Assembly: GCF_032854445.1 (NCBI RefSeq)
Contig: NC_088295.1
Span: 49,277,385 to 49,341,384, forward strand
Direction: 5' to 3'
Origin: Liolophura sinensis
Taxonomy: Eukaryota > Mollusca > Polyplacophora > Chitonida > Chitonidae
Length of the DNA: 64,000 bases
Under the pieces are notes generated by a model. It saw only the letters and a list, made by a program, of their open reading frames with translations, did no database searches and was not told the DNA's origin. Positions 22,001-32,700 of this stretch are shown piece by piece (within the stretch, counting starts at the first letter, position 1; every line of letters begins with the position of its first letter). Made by a program: the position numbers and the translations under genes.

Positions 22001-24702
22001 TATTGACATTTTCTCTGCATGTATATAAATGCGCATCAGTTTAGCTGTTGCATCCGTGAAGAAAATAAGCAATGTGCCATCTTCGTCATATTTCTGATTT
22101 TATTCATAAGCCCTGCAATTTCGTTCACGTCCGCGCTCACAAAACCTGTTTAGAGTTTTAAACAAAGTCTATATGTAATTGTACATTCTACATCTGGTGC
22201 TTAATGCTAATGCAATATAGGTATTTACGTAAATTAAGCACATGAGGAATTTCTACTTCCTTTTTTGGCGAATTATATATTTCACGGAAGTGAACGGCCT
22301 TGTAATGCGGTCCACGAAGGGTCAAGATCTCCAGAAGCATTTTTATCAGTGAAGGAAATAATGGAATTTCACTGATGTATAAATAATAAATTCATGTGTC
22401 CAGAACGTGTTTCCAACCAGACAACAAAAACAGTAGGTGTGAGATAATGTGAACAAGTTATACAGGGATTAAATGCTCCAAAAAATGAACAATATACACA
22501 ACGATAACATGCAAACCAGAATCTCTTCATGATAACTGTGTGTAATTCAGTTTAACCCAGGGCTAGGGGGCTGAACATTCATCGTCTTGAATTATATCGC
22601 CACTTTGAATATATGAACACTTGCCGTAGTATATTGCCATGTTGGATATATGAACACTTACTTTGGTATATCGCCATGTTGGATATATGAAAACTTGCTT
22701 TGGTATATCGCCATGGTGGATGTATGAACACTTGCTGTAGTATATTGTCACGTTGGATATATGAACTCTTGCTTTGGTATAAAGCCACGTTGGATATATG
22801 AACACTTGCTATCAAAACACAACTGTATCAGAGTTTTATTACCTTTGACTGCTTCTCTTTGCGTGATTTCGACCTAATTTCATATCTACTATTCTCTCTT
22901 AGTCCTTTGTATGATGGTTTGTGTTAAGTGTCGTTTTGGGAATGGGCTTTGTCATTATTAACGGGGAACGTCCATTTTGGTTGACGGCTGGCATACGAAT
23001 GTTTTGATATAATGAGATATGCTTAATTATAGTTTTCATTAAACTTTCACTTTCATTCTTTTTAAAAAAAAAAAGTTTTTCGACCAACACCTACATTTCA
23101 AACGTTAAAATTCTTATATCGCATCCCTTTTAAGCCTATATGTTTACTCAGTTAACATCGGTTTATAGCTTATTTCATTTTCACTCTGGAGGCCTGTATA
23201 TCAGAAATATTTAACTTCCTGTCTGAAAGGTTAAGCTGTATTCCCAAATTTATTCACCCTATAATCATGAATATAGGGTATAGGGTACAAATTCTTGTCA
23301 GATATCTGCCCGCATTGAATCGTCCTTTGCTTGTGTATGTTATGAATAGGAATATGATGGGACAAGGAATAGGGAATGAAGGATAGATCCAAAATTTTGC
23401 GAATAAAAACGAACTGGAATTACAAAGGGACTCGTCCAGATAGTCCACCGAGAGGATTCTACATGTGTGTTGTTAATCGACATGACGAGCAATGAACTGC
23501 TTCAGCACAATCCACATGTGTTTTCTGGATGAAGAACAAAAAATGATTAAATAAAATAAAGCTACCTGCTTTAATTGATCAACATGCTAAAGTTTTAACT
23601 CACGTGACATTTTAGGGTTCATTCTATGTGTTTTTCAAGCTAACGGCATATCGAAATAGGCCTATTATATTTATCGCTTTCTGGGCAAATGACAGCCGCC
23701 ACCCTTCATGGTTAAGCATAGACATCTCTTCTCCCAGCTGATTACATTCTGTAAAAATTTGACAAGTTCATTTTTTCCTGTTGCGGTATTTTTACCTCTG
23801 TTATATATAGTGGATTCGAAAACATAATTTTCCAGGTAATTTTGTCTCTATTTTCTCCTGTTGAACTCTTTCGGTATGTTTCAGAGTTGCGGGGACAATA
23901 AAGTTGGTCCAATAACATAGTACATACAGGGTTACTCCTGTTTCTAGCTTGAAACACTAGGGCTGAGCAATCTTACATGGTCCTATAATATATAAATCTA
24001 AACCCGGATTCGGTCTATATATTAAATGATATACATGCAGCCCATTTTGGCCATTAGGCTCCTGTGTATATGTGAATATATACACAGAACATGAAGGCTA
24101 TGTACAAACATCAGGCAGATATGTAGGTCGCTGGTGTAGCTATGCTGATTCAGAAGTGTGTTCAAATTGCACATTTAGAGAAAAATGACCTTTGAGATGG
24201 TCGCCCCCACACACATATGCAAATAGTGTATACTACATGTTTTTAGTACGTGTTACGAAATATATATTTAGGACTGTAGATGAAGTGCTATATACATTAC
24301 GGAGCATAAATAATGTATTACTGGGCAAAACCAATTTCACTTCATTTTTATGACTACACTGTATAAAAGAAGAATGACAAATGAAATGGGCACTATACGT
24401 GTAGCTGTTTGTTTAAATAAGTCCATTCGTACTGGGTTATACAAGCTAACATGTACCCTGTAATTATAATAGGCCTACAGTACGCTGTTTGGTTCCATAA
24501 TTGTTATCCGCATACAGCCTACCTTACGGTGCCAAAACGTTATAGGTAACACAAATCTCCAGAATACTACATTGTCGGTAATTCTTGATTTCATATTCAA
24601 CAGCATATATGACGTGAACTAATACTTACCATTATAGCCCGAGATACAGCTGAATAGCTTTATGATTATCACAAAACTGAAGACTGTCCTTATCTCCGTC
24701 AT
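14920..24702 (-). CDS. SUEL-lectin / double somatomedin B transmembrane receptor with ITIM-bearing tail
   Basis: Six exons (24630-24702, 20847-21167, 20319-20456, 19919-20038, 17506-17590, 14920-15469) join in frame to 428 residues. Residues 1 to about 23 are a signal peptide. Residues 25-131 form a diverged galactose-binding lectin (SUEL) domain with eight cysteines ending VHYVCW. Residues 132-177 and 178-217 are two somatomedin B domains of eight cysteines each, with the CCPDY signature. About 219-242 is a transmembrane helix, followed by KRRR. The 180-residue tail has YxxPhi at Y277, Y298, Y320, Y338, Y363, Y386 and Y421. VTYADI and VQYASV fit the ITIM consensus, and TEYDRL is ITSM-like. 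By family knowledge such tails recruit SH2 proteins after phosphorylation, so an inhibitory-type sugar-binding receptor is inferred. Ligand and cell type are unknown. All ectodomain junctions are phase 1, as expected for shuffled modules. I do not know a named orthologue. Confidence 0.85.
15595..17460. repeat. 21-bp minisatellite with internal orientation switches
   Basis: Tandem units of TCTGATTATACTGACACTTT plus G fill most of the intron between the tail and TM exons. Early copies (15595-16020) are degenerate. Orientation flips at about 16597, 16693 and 17220. Both inverted blocks carry the same non-repeat 25-bp segment (core CAAAGCCATTTGCAGCG). Plus-strand SDYTDTL frames and their antisense are artefacts of a unit divisible by 3. 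Confidence 0.95.
16567..17255. repeat. Large inverted repeat inside the 21-bp array
   Basis: 16567-16693 and 17129-17255 are reverse complements over 127 nt with about one mismatch. The arms continue outward as array sequence (left to about 16200, right to about 17460). The loop is about 435 nt of array. Confidence 0.85.
17506..17590 (-). CDS. Lectin/SMB receptor exon 5: transmembrane helix
   Basis: 85 nt, phase 1 in and phase 2 out, with donor GTAAGTC. It encodes AIIIGPVIAGVFILVVVVVL and then CLFVKRR. Same length and phases as 5820-5904. Confidence 0.88.
17595..17880. other. Intron sequence, nothing recognised
   Basis: Intron between the TM and second SMB exons. No exon or repeat seen in this part. 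Confidence 0.5.
17893..17978 (+). mobile_element. SINE family A, 5'-truncated
   Basis: Only the last 85 bp or so of the SINE (CCACCATAATGCTGGCCGCC onward). Flanked by AGATCAGGAGA and AGATAAGGAGA, a near-perfect target duplication. Confidence 0.85.
17985..19445. other. Intron sequence: short GCGAG-type repeats and a poly-G tract
   Basis: 18590-18700 has irregular short repeats of GCGAGTTAGCC and GCAGCCGCGGA. 19012-19042 is an uninterrupted run of 31 G. 19374-19392 is a second G-rich run. No exon recognised. Confidence 0.6.
19463..19687 (+). mobile_element. SINE family A, slightly 5'-truncated
   Basis: Body with CACCAATGCGGTCGCTGTAA and a tail ending AAACACCTATCACGTAAATC. Flanked by CGCAAGACCAA and CGTAAGACCAA, a target duplication with one difference. 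Confidence 0.85.
19919..20038 (-). CDS. Lectin/SMB receptor exon 4: somatomedin B domain 2
   Basis: 120 nt, phase 1 at both ends. Eight cysteines in SMB spacing, including CHCDQNC and CCPDYKELC. Acceptor TTTCATTTCAG, donor GTAACAGC. Confidence 0.9.
20319..20456 (-). CDS. Lectin/SMB receptor exon 3: somatomedin B domain 1
   Basis: 138 nt, phase 1 at both ends. Eight cysteines, including CECVSDC and CCPDYGYQC. Donor GTGTGTTT is weak but is the one that keeps phase with exon 4. Confidence 0.85.
20545..20800. repeat. Dispersed repeat D, copy 3
   Basis: Shares AACAGAG, CGACATTGTGACAG, GTCACACATAA, GTGAAAT and TTTTCATGTAAATGCTTAAG with the copy at 6136. It lies in the intron between the SMB1 and lectin exons. 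Confidence 0.45.
20847..21167 (-). CDS. Lectin/SMB receptor exon 2: SUEL-type lectin domain
   Basis: 321 nt, phase 1 at both ends. Acceptor after a TTTTTTCTTTCTC tract; donor GTATTCG. Encodes a domain starting AVICDSGQLRLKC and ending VHYVCW, with eight cysteines and an Asn glycosylation site (NNVT). The lectin call rests on this cysteine and hydrophobic pattern. Confidence 0.82.
21170..22595. other. Intron 1 of the lectin/SMB receptor, nothing recognised
   Basis: AT-rich. No exon, SINE or tandem array recognised in this part. Confidence 0.45.
22600..22812. repeat. 37-bp minisatellite
   Basis: Six copies or so of ATATATGAACACTTGC..., GTATATCGCCATGTTGG, in intron 1 of the receptor gene. Confidence 0.9.
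22815..24629. other. Intron 1 remainder, nothing recognised
   Basis: AT-rich sequence without supported features. Confidence 0.45.
24630..24702 (-). CDS. Lectin/SMB receptor exon 1: start codon and signal peptide
   Basis: ATG at 24700-24702. Encodes MTEIRTVFSFVIIIKLFSCI and then SGYN, with a hydrophobic core and a plausible cleavage region. Donor GTAAGTATT, phase 1, matches exon 2. An upstream 5' UTR is assumed but not delimited. Confidence 0.8.
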
Positions 24703-25014
24703 TCCTGGAATGGATCAACGACAGTCTGTCTTGACCGATGTGTATGGTTTGTCAAATATAACCCGGTACTAACCTCACACACCGTCTATACGTATAATCA
24801 ATTGTAACACTAGACGAGCTGACGAAGAACTTCCTGATAGCCCTGAGTAAACGTTACATTTTTGTGGGCACCTCGTTCAGTATGGAAGTAAATTTAGTAC
24901 GTGTCCCATTTGGGCGAGAGTCGACGTAAGCCAGTTTGCAATCTCGCGGCTCAACTGCATGGCTGCAAGTTTCATCGAATATATGAAAGACTAGAATGTT
25001 TATGAAGTACAGAG

Positions 25015-25270
25015 AGTAAAACCAGAGTAGCGACGACAGTGTGGTACTTGGCAAATGGTCACACGTAACGGTTGAAATACGGCCTCTCGTCCATTTACCG
25101 TATTTGGGGCGTTTTTGCAACTTATACCTCCCCTTGCAGAAGACATTAGATAAGAAAACAAGCGCAGTGACATGACAGTTATACTAAAATTTCAGCCTAC
25201 GTTGGTCTGGAAATGCTCAAAGTGCTCTATTGTCTTCACAATTAGGTTAATAAACACATACCATCGTACA
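25015..25270. repeat. Dispersed repeat D, copy 4
   Basis: Blocks AAAACCAGAG, CGACGACAGTGTGG, AAATGGTCACACGTAAC and GTTGAAATACGGCC match the other copies. It lies 5' of the receptor start. Confidence 0.5.
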
Positions 25271-25271
25271 G

Positions 25272-25400
25272 CATGGAATTTATTTATTTAGTCATTTGAT
25301 TGGAGTTTTACGTCACACTCAAGAATATTTGACTTATACGATGGCGGCCGGCTTTGTAGTGGGAGGAAGCTGGGGAAACACATGACCATTCGCAGGATCA
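25272..25400 (-). mobile_element. SINE family A, diverged partial copy
   Basis: Tail and body in reverse: TTTGATTGGAGTTTTACG, CTCAAGAATATTTGACTTAT, GGCGGCCGG, GTGGGAGGAAGC. Confidence 0.75.
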
Positions 25401-25679
25401 GCACAAAATTAACACAGGCTGGAAGCGTGTGTGAGGAGGTGGGAGAGAGGTCCTCGTTTTCCAGTGTGACCAGTAGAGTACGCCCAGGCACCATAGTCAC
25501 ATGTAGCTACTACATGCACGATCCAATCAGAATACAATCTACAGAGAAAACTCAGAAGTTCTGCGGTATTAAACCACTCCAGCTGTTATTAATCTCGTTC
25601 TGCAGACGGAGGGAAGTAGGACAGTTGGTCCTAGCTTGGGTGGCTGATACGACTCTTATCTGGCTGGAAGGAGCCTGGA

Positions 25680-25995
25680 AGTGTGTTCAGAAACTGCACT
25701 GTGAACAAGTGGGTCTTGAAATCGCACTGTGAGGGATCTGGAGGTGTGGTCGGAAATTGCGCTGTGAGGAGCCTGGAAATGGGTCTGGAAATTGCACTGT
25801 GAGGTGCATGGAAGTGGCTCTGTAAATTGCACTGTAAGAAGCCTGGAAGTGGGTCTGGAAATTGCACTGTGGAAGTGTGTTTGGAAAATGCATTGTGAGG
25901 AGTCTGGAAGTGTGTCAGAAATTGCACTGTGGGGAGTCTGAGAGCGTGTTCGGAAATTGCACTGTGAGGGGTCCGGATATGCATTCGGAATGCAA
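25680..25995. repeat. Roughly 34-bp minisatellite
   Basis: About nine imperfect copies of GAAATTGCACTGTGAGGAG plus CTGGAAGTG(G/T)GT(C/T). Open frames across it are artefacts. Confidence 0.85.
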
Positions 25996-25999
25996 TGTG

Positions 26000-27890
26000 G
26001 TTGACAGGTACATGTAGGGGGTCATGCACAAGCATTTCAGATATCGCGGTATCAGAACTAGCTTTAGTCTGCTTGCTCCACTGGCAAACTAAGGCTACAC
26101 CTCAATAACTTTTGTTTGTCTTACTACAGCATTATGGAATCTAACTAATATTCAAAGAGTTGTGAAAACCCAGCAAAGCAAATGCATACTTCACAGTTAT
26201 AAAACAAATTGAAATGTACATTTTTTTATTTTGATACACAAAAATAGAATACTATTATCCCAGTGATATATGCTTTAAACTTGCCATAACTTGCTTGGAG
26301 ACGTACGAAAAGAAGTACAAGTTAGCCAAAACTATTTTCTTAATATTAACTTCATTCACAAATCTTATCAACAGGCCTGAACTAGGCAACTGATATTATT
26401 TTAAACACAGAAAAAAGAATTTGAATTCAGAAGAATTTGATGTACAAAACTTTGTGAAAGTGACCCCTTAACTGGCCTGAATTCAGCCACAACACAAAAC
26501 AGCAAATGTTTCATCAGCAATTACACAAACTTGCCCTTTTATTTCATTTTTTTTTCGCATACTTCATGTAGATAATTTCAAAATATTTACATGAACCTAC
26601 ACGTATTTCAGTGGAAAATATATGTGGAGAATGATATTTTAGTAAATCAGATACAGCTTGAGGCTGTCTTTGAATAAACATAAACAAATGGTTCATTTAA
26701 ATTATGGGTACTTATCATATTGCAATATTATAGAATGGAAGACAACTACAAGTATCACCGGAAACAAAATCTTTTTTCTTCTAAACATAGTAAAGTATCA
26801 CTGGATCGTCTTTGAGAAAGGACATCTTCCATTTAATCACAGGTTCCAATATCATAAATCCTACATTTATTGACAACAGATCTACAAATATTATATTATT
26901 GTAAATTGCATAATATACAGTCTTAAATATACCTTAGTGTATATGGATAAGTTGAACACATGATAAATTGAAGAGCAAATATCAAACTGAAAATAAAACC
27001 TCAACACTTACTAGTTAAAGAATACTACAGTAAATTAAAAATCACTCACTGATTATCACAGATAAATAGCACAAACATGTATTTAATTACATATGAAGTG
27101 TGAAATTTAAAATCTTAACTTCAAATAGTATTCAAAGAAAAAGTCTTCAAATAAATGATCAGGTTCTTAGAATGGACATCCTACATGTAAGTTTGCATGA
27201 AAAACAGAATGGAACAATCCTGGACTTAAATGTTTTCAAGAATCATGTAAAAAGTGAAATCTTGTAGAAAACAAAACATAACAAATGCTCTCTAGTCTGA
27301 GGAGTTTAACAAGTAAAATGTTTTATATCATATCACAGTATCATGGACACTGGGAAAGCAGTTAGGCCGACATGCAGAAGTGGGCTACATTAAAGTCTGT
27401 TATTTGTATCCATGTTTGGTGTACAAAACAAAATCTAAGCAGACAAACTGACCAACGTGAGACAAGCTGAATACTGAATAAAATACACCAGAGGGTAAAA
27501 ACCTTATAATTATGTATTATATTTTTATAAATATGTATAAACTATATATTATGTAAACTATATATTATGTACAAACCTTAAGTACATTTAATAAAAGCTA
27601 TAATTCAGCTGTAACTTAGTAAGTTTTATCATGCGTACAGGTCTCCTTAACTGTAAAAGTAAAAATGAAACCTAATGGCACTGCATGACATTTCATAATT
27701 CAGACTCAGTTCCAAGACAATTGGCTCAGTCAAACCAAAACCTTTTGTTTATGGTTCATAACACACATGTAGGTCTACATCAGAGTACATGACTAGGTAA
27801 GACTTTTTGATCTAGAGAAACAGGAAATCCTGATCTGAAATTATAATAATGAGATGAACAAGTCTGATTTTCCAAATAAATTGAACTGTA
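26000..27890. other. No gene recognised
   Basis: Strongly AT-rich intergenic sequence between the receptor start and the 3' end of the SPRY gene. Confidence 0.5.
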
Positions 27891-27894
27891 CATC

Positions 27895-28010
27895 TGATTA
27901 CCAAGAACCAGATGTTCCTGGTAATCAGGAACTGTAGGCTACATCTGATAACCAGGAACCAGATGTTCCTGGTAATCAGGAACTGTACATTTAATTACCA
28001 GGAACTTAAT
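27895..28010. repeat. Short tandem and palindromic repeat
   Basis: AACCAGATGTTCCTGGTAAT with CAGGAACTGTA is present twice. Within it GTTCCTGGTAATCAGGAAC is a near-palindrome that can fold. Confidence 0.75.
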
Positions 28011-28324
28011 TACGTATGCACGGCCCCCAGTAAAAACAGAATATCACTAAGTATGGCAGAGAATATGACTAGGCGAGGTGCCTGGATGTTGAGCTATGTC
28101 TTTATGAAATCTGAATATCTGATGTGGATATAGAGCTGTAATGCCATGAATAGAATTAAGAACTTAAATGCATCTTCAGGTGAATAACCAGCTTGCCCAG
28201 TCTACGGGAGCAAACAACTGGGGGCACTATTCCAGCTAGATGATAGCCATCAACCAGATGTTGAAATGCTCGTCAGCTACAGTTGTATCAGCTGTTGTCC
28301 AATCGGCTCTTAGTCATGTAGTGT

Positions 28325-28990
28325 CCGACGTTGTGCATGAGGAGTCCGATGTTGTGCATGAGGATTTAGATGTTGTGCATGAGGAGTCACATGATGTGCA
28401 TGAGGAGTCACATGTTGTGCACGAGGAGTCATGTTGTGCATGAGGAGTCACATGTTGTGCATGAGGAGTCATGCTCTACATGACGAGTCGCATGTTCTGC
28501 ATGATGTGCACATGTACGAAGAGTCAGATGTTGCACATGAGGCGTCAAATGTTGTACAAGATGGTCAGATGTTGTCTGTGAGGGTAAGATGTTATATGCA
28601 AGTCGGATGTATGCGAGGTCAGATGTTGTATATAAGAGTCAGGTGCATGTAAAGGTGAGATGATGTTTGTAAGTGTGAGATGTTCTATGTAAAGAGAACA
28701 CAAGATGTACGTAAGGGTGAGATGTACGTAAGGGTGAGATGTATGTAAGGGTAAGATGTTGTATGTAAGGGTAAGATGTATGTAAGGGTGACATGTATGT
28801 GAGGTGACATGTTGCATGTGAGGGTTAGATGTAAAGAATGGTCAGATGTTGTATGCAAGAGCCAGATGTAGTATGAGAGGGTCAGATGTTGTGTGAGAGA
28901 GTCAGATGTATCAGAGTCAGATGTTGTATGACAGTCAAATGTTGTATGTGAGCATCAGATGTTGTATGCAAGAGTCAGATGTTGTTCATG
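28325..28990. repeat. Roughly 21-bp minisatellite, degenerate
   Basis: Units like GTTGTGCATGAGGAGTCACA are regular at 28330-28490. They decay to irregular GTCAGATGTTGTATG and GTAAGGGTGAGATGT forms by 28990. Lies just 3' of the SPRY gene and may fall in a long 3' UTR. Confidence 0.9.
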
Positions 28991-29055
28991 GGGAGTCACA
29001 CAAGTGGACTCTTGACATTACAAGTCAGCCATAAGACATACTAAGTCCGTAAAGC

Positions 29056-29061
29056 TTTAAT
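29056..29061 (-). terminator. Candidate poly(A) signal of the SPRY gene
   Basis: ATTAAA on the minus strand, about 115 nt past the stop codon. Positional inference only. Confidence 0.3.
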
Positions 29062-29175
29062 GATTATGACAAGTTGTGTATGAAAAGCTAATTTCCTTTC
29101 AATCAGTTCTTCCCAGCATTTTTACCTTTACAACCTGATTTTTCTTTCTAATCCATACATTTTGCCACTGATGCC

Positions 29176-29720
29176 TTACAATATGACACAGCTTTTGGAT
29201 TGGTACTGGTCAGCTATTGCCTCCTCATCATACAGGTGCTGACCGGATGCCTTCAGCTTCTTCTCGGAACTTTTACCAACGCTGTGTTTCTTCTTAGATT
29301 TCTTCTCCTTCTTCTCAGGTTTGTCCTTGTATTTCTTGTTGCTGCCTGGACTGTCCAACCATCGAGAGGAGCCCTTCCCACGAGATGTCATCCCTTCATC
29401 ATCTGACAAGCCCAGGCTGTTCAAGCTGTATGAAGTGGCATTCAGTTGTTTGCGGGGATCACTGACAGGATCTTTACCCAGAGGGCCCTTCCCTAGGGCC
29501 TGATTCCTGTCCATACCTGGCTGCTTTCCCATGGGAAGATCCCTGCTGATGCCCGGACCCTGGCTGATCACACTGCCCTTTGATGGCCCATACAGCTTAG
29601 CGGACTCCTCCTCTTCCTCAAGATTCTTCTCAGCATCCTCAATCAGTTGCTGCACCTCCTCCGAGGATAGAGGGTCTTCCTCAATACAACAGGCTGCGAA
29701 CTCAAACTTCACTCTGGCCA
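29176..29720 (-). CDS. SPRY gene exon 15: end of domain B2, Lys-rich tail, CAAX
   Basis: Acceptor CTGTTTCTTTCAG. It enters at phase 1, closing the last SPRY strand (ARVKFEFAACC), then runs an acidic segment, a Gly/Pro-rich segment and a KEKKSKKKH run to KSCVIL and TAA at 29176-29178. Confidence 0.9.
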
Positions 29721-32700
29721 CTGAAAGAAACAGATAACATGCTTTAATAAAACTCTGGAAACAAATCGGTCATTTGATCCTTGAGAAGTCTTCTGTAATA
29801 GAATATTCATCACACTGTATTTATGTGTGTGACCTTTTTCCATGGACCATGCTAATGCATCTGCATGTACGTGCACTCATCTGACAGTTTTTTGCGAATT
29901 GGAATTATTCAAATAATTTGGATAATTCCAATGCATGTCCCGTGTGTAATACCCTGGATAGGCTTTACTGCTGAGGTCGACTGTTTTGTTTACATGTATC
30001 TGATATGTGTTTTCAAGAATATTTCACCTTAATGACAGACATGATCTTATAGGAATGTAGATTTTCAGACATCCAGGTTAGTATACCATAAAAGATAACA
30101 CTATAAAACTGTTCTACTGGACAATGTACATTATTTACTGATGTTGCGGCCACAACCTAACGCCTTCAACAGAGTAAGGTGTCAAACAAAAAGAATTCCT
30201 ATTTATATTGAAGTTTTAAACATGAGAAAAAGGAGAAGAAATCTAAGAAGAAACACAGCGTTGGTAAAAGTTCAGAGAAGAAGCTGAAGGCATCCGGTCA
30301 GCACCTGTATGACGAGAAGGCAATAGCTGACCAGTACCAGTCCAAAAGCTGTGTCATATTGTAAGGCATCAGTGGCAAAATGTATGGATTAAAAAGAAAA
30401 ATTAGGTTGTAAAGGTAAAAATGCTAGAAGTTATAACTTCCATATAAATAGGAATTCTGTTTGTTTAACACCTTACTCTGTTGAAGGCGATAGGTTGTCG
30501 CCGCAAGGTCAGTAAATAATATACATTGTCCAGTAGAACAGTTTTATAGTGTTATCTTTTATAGACACCATCTTAGTTTCCAAACAAACCTTAAAACACT
30601 TTCTAAAATCAAAAAAAAATACCAGAATCAGACAGAATCATGAGCCAAATTTTGGCTCATTTTATACTGGAGTTGCCAGTCAGTCTACGGCATAATTAAG
30701 TCTACTCACCTCCTGGGGGTAAAATAACCACAGGATAAAATCCACCAGGTGGCAGCACTAAGACCCGTCGTAAAACCACAGTCCGGTTTAGTGTCAGGTA
30801 ACAGATGACTAGATCCTCCCTGCGTCTTGTCCTTGAAGAGTTGTGTTTAGGAAAGATAATTCCCCAGCCGATAAAATCCCCTTGTTGCACAGAAGATGCC
30901 GCTGCAAGAGTTAGCAAGTTAGAAGTGAATTGTTAAGAACTAAGACAACTAAGAGCTTACTGCATGCACTTTTAGTTACTCCCAGCTCTGCCTGGTTTCT
31001 TCCACCATAAACAAAACTACAATGCTCAATCAAAATATACCTGCCAAGGCAAAGTGAAATATATCAACACACAATCCTGCACACAACATCTCCTTTCATA
31101 AATTCTTTAAGTGAAGCAGTTCTTCAAATACATGTGGGGTATATCAGTCACAAAAAGGGGCATAATTCAGTAAATTTAAATTGCTTTCACTAGACTTCTG
31201 CTCTGGTTGGAGAGACAAAACGTGAACAAATTTTTACAAACGTACGGACGGATCGAACGGACAGAAAGACGGAGTGAACTGACAATGCCATGCCATAATA
31301 AATAAGCTGCATAAAATCGGATACATTTTGATCAACATATACATGTACAAGAGTGTACTAGTACTATATACCTTTTCCTGTCGCCCAAAACCTGATGAAG
31401 TCCTGGGTGTAATGACTGCTAAGTGGAGGATCTCTGGGTGATGCGGCGCAGAGTGCGATCACAGGAGGGGGAGAGCAGTCATCAAACGCATCCACTAGCT
31501 GGATTTCATAGTGGTTAAACTCTGCAAGAGAAACAACACCCCGTGAACAACTTCATAGATACTCTTACAGCCCATATTACACCTAATACATCTGTACCTT
31601 ATTTATTTGATTGGTGTTTTACGCCGTACTCAAGAATATTTCTCTTATACGATGGCGGCCAGCATTATGGTGGAAGGAAACCGAGCACAGCCCGGGGGAA
31701 ACCCACAACCATCCACAGGCTGCTGGAGATCTTCCCACTTACGACCGGAGAGAAAGCCAGCATGACCTGGACTTGAACTCACTGCAACCGCATTGGTGAG
31801 AGGCTCCTGGGTCATTACGCTGCGCTAGCACACTAACGGAGCCACAGAGGCCCCCATCTGTACCTTATCACATGTATGTACACATACATGGGATATATGG
31901 TTCAATCTTCCACAGGCTGGATTCAACTCTGCATGAAAAACAACACCGATTGGGAAACATAATAGTGGTTCTTACAGCCTATAAGACACCTAATGCATGT
32001 GTATCCAGTGTGTCTGATCTATTGAACATACATGGGATATGCGGTTTAGACGGAGAAATGTGCTACATCACTGGTCCAGATATTTGTATGGAGTAGTTTG
32101 ACTAAACCCATAACTTTGTGATTATTTTGGCAGTAGCCCACATGATACATCACAAGCTTTCTGGAATAACCATTCCCAGCCTTGATCGCGGGCCAAATGC
32201 AAACAGGCAAGAAAAAACAAGGTGATTGTTCAGTTTTTAAACAAATTTACTGCACAGTCAAGTTGTTAATAAATGAACCCAGTATGTTCTAGCAGCATTA
32301 TAACTAAGCAAATGTGACTTCGGGCACACTTCGGGCACTTGGCGCTAAAGCACTGACATGTATGTTTTTTTGTTTTTTTTGATTGGTGTTTTATGCTGTA
32401 CTCAAGAATATTTCACTTATACGACGGCGGCCAGCATTATGGTGGGTGGAAACCGGGCAGAGCCCGGTAGGGGGAACCCACGACCATCCGCAGGTTGCTC
32501 ACAGACCTTCCCACTTACGGCCGGAGAGGAAGCCAGCGTGAGCTAGTCTTGAACTCACAGCGACCGCATTGGTGAGAGGCTTCTGGGTCACTACGCTGTG
32601 CTAGCGCACTAACCGACTGAGCCACGGAGGCCCCGACATGTATGTCACAGTACATATAAATATATGTACTGTATATATAGACAGGCAAGTCTTGCAAGCT

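Noticed and set aside
25631-26035. 134-codon minus frame
   Set aside because: Translation of the roughly 34-bp array.
29200-29737. Plus-strand frames at 29.2-29.7 kb
   Set aside because: Antisense shadows of SPRY exon 15.
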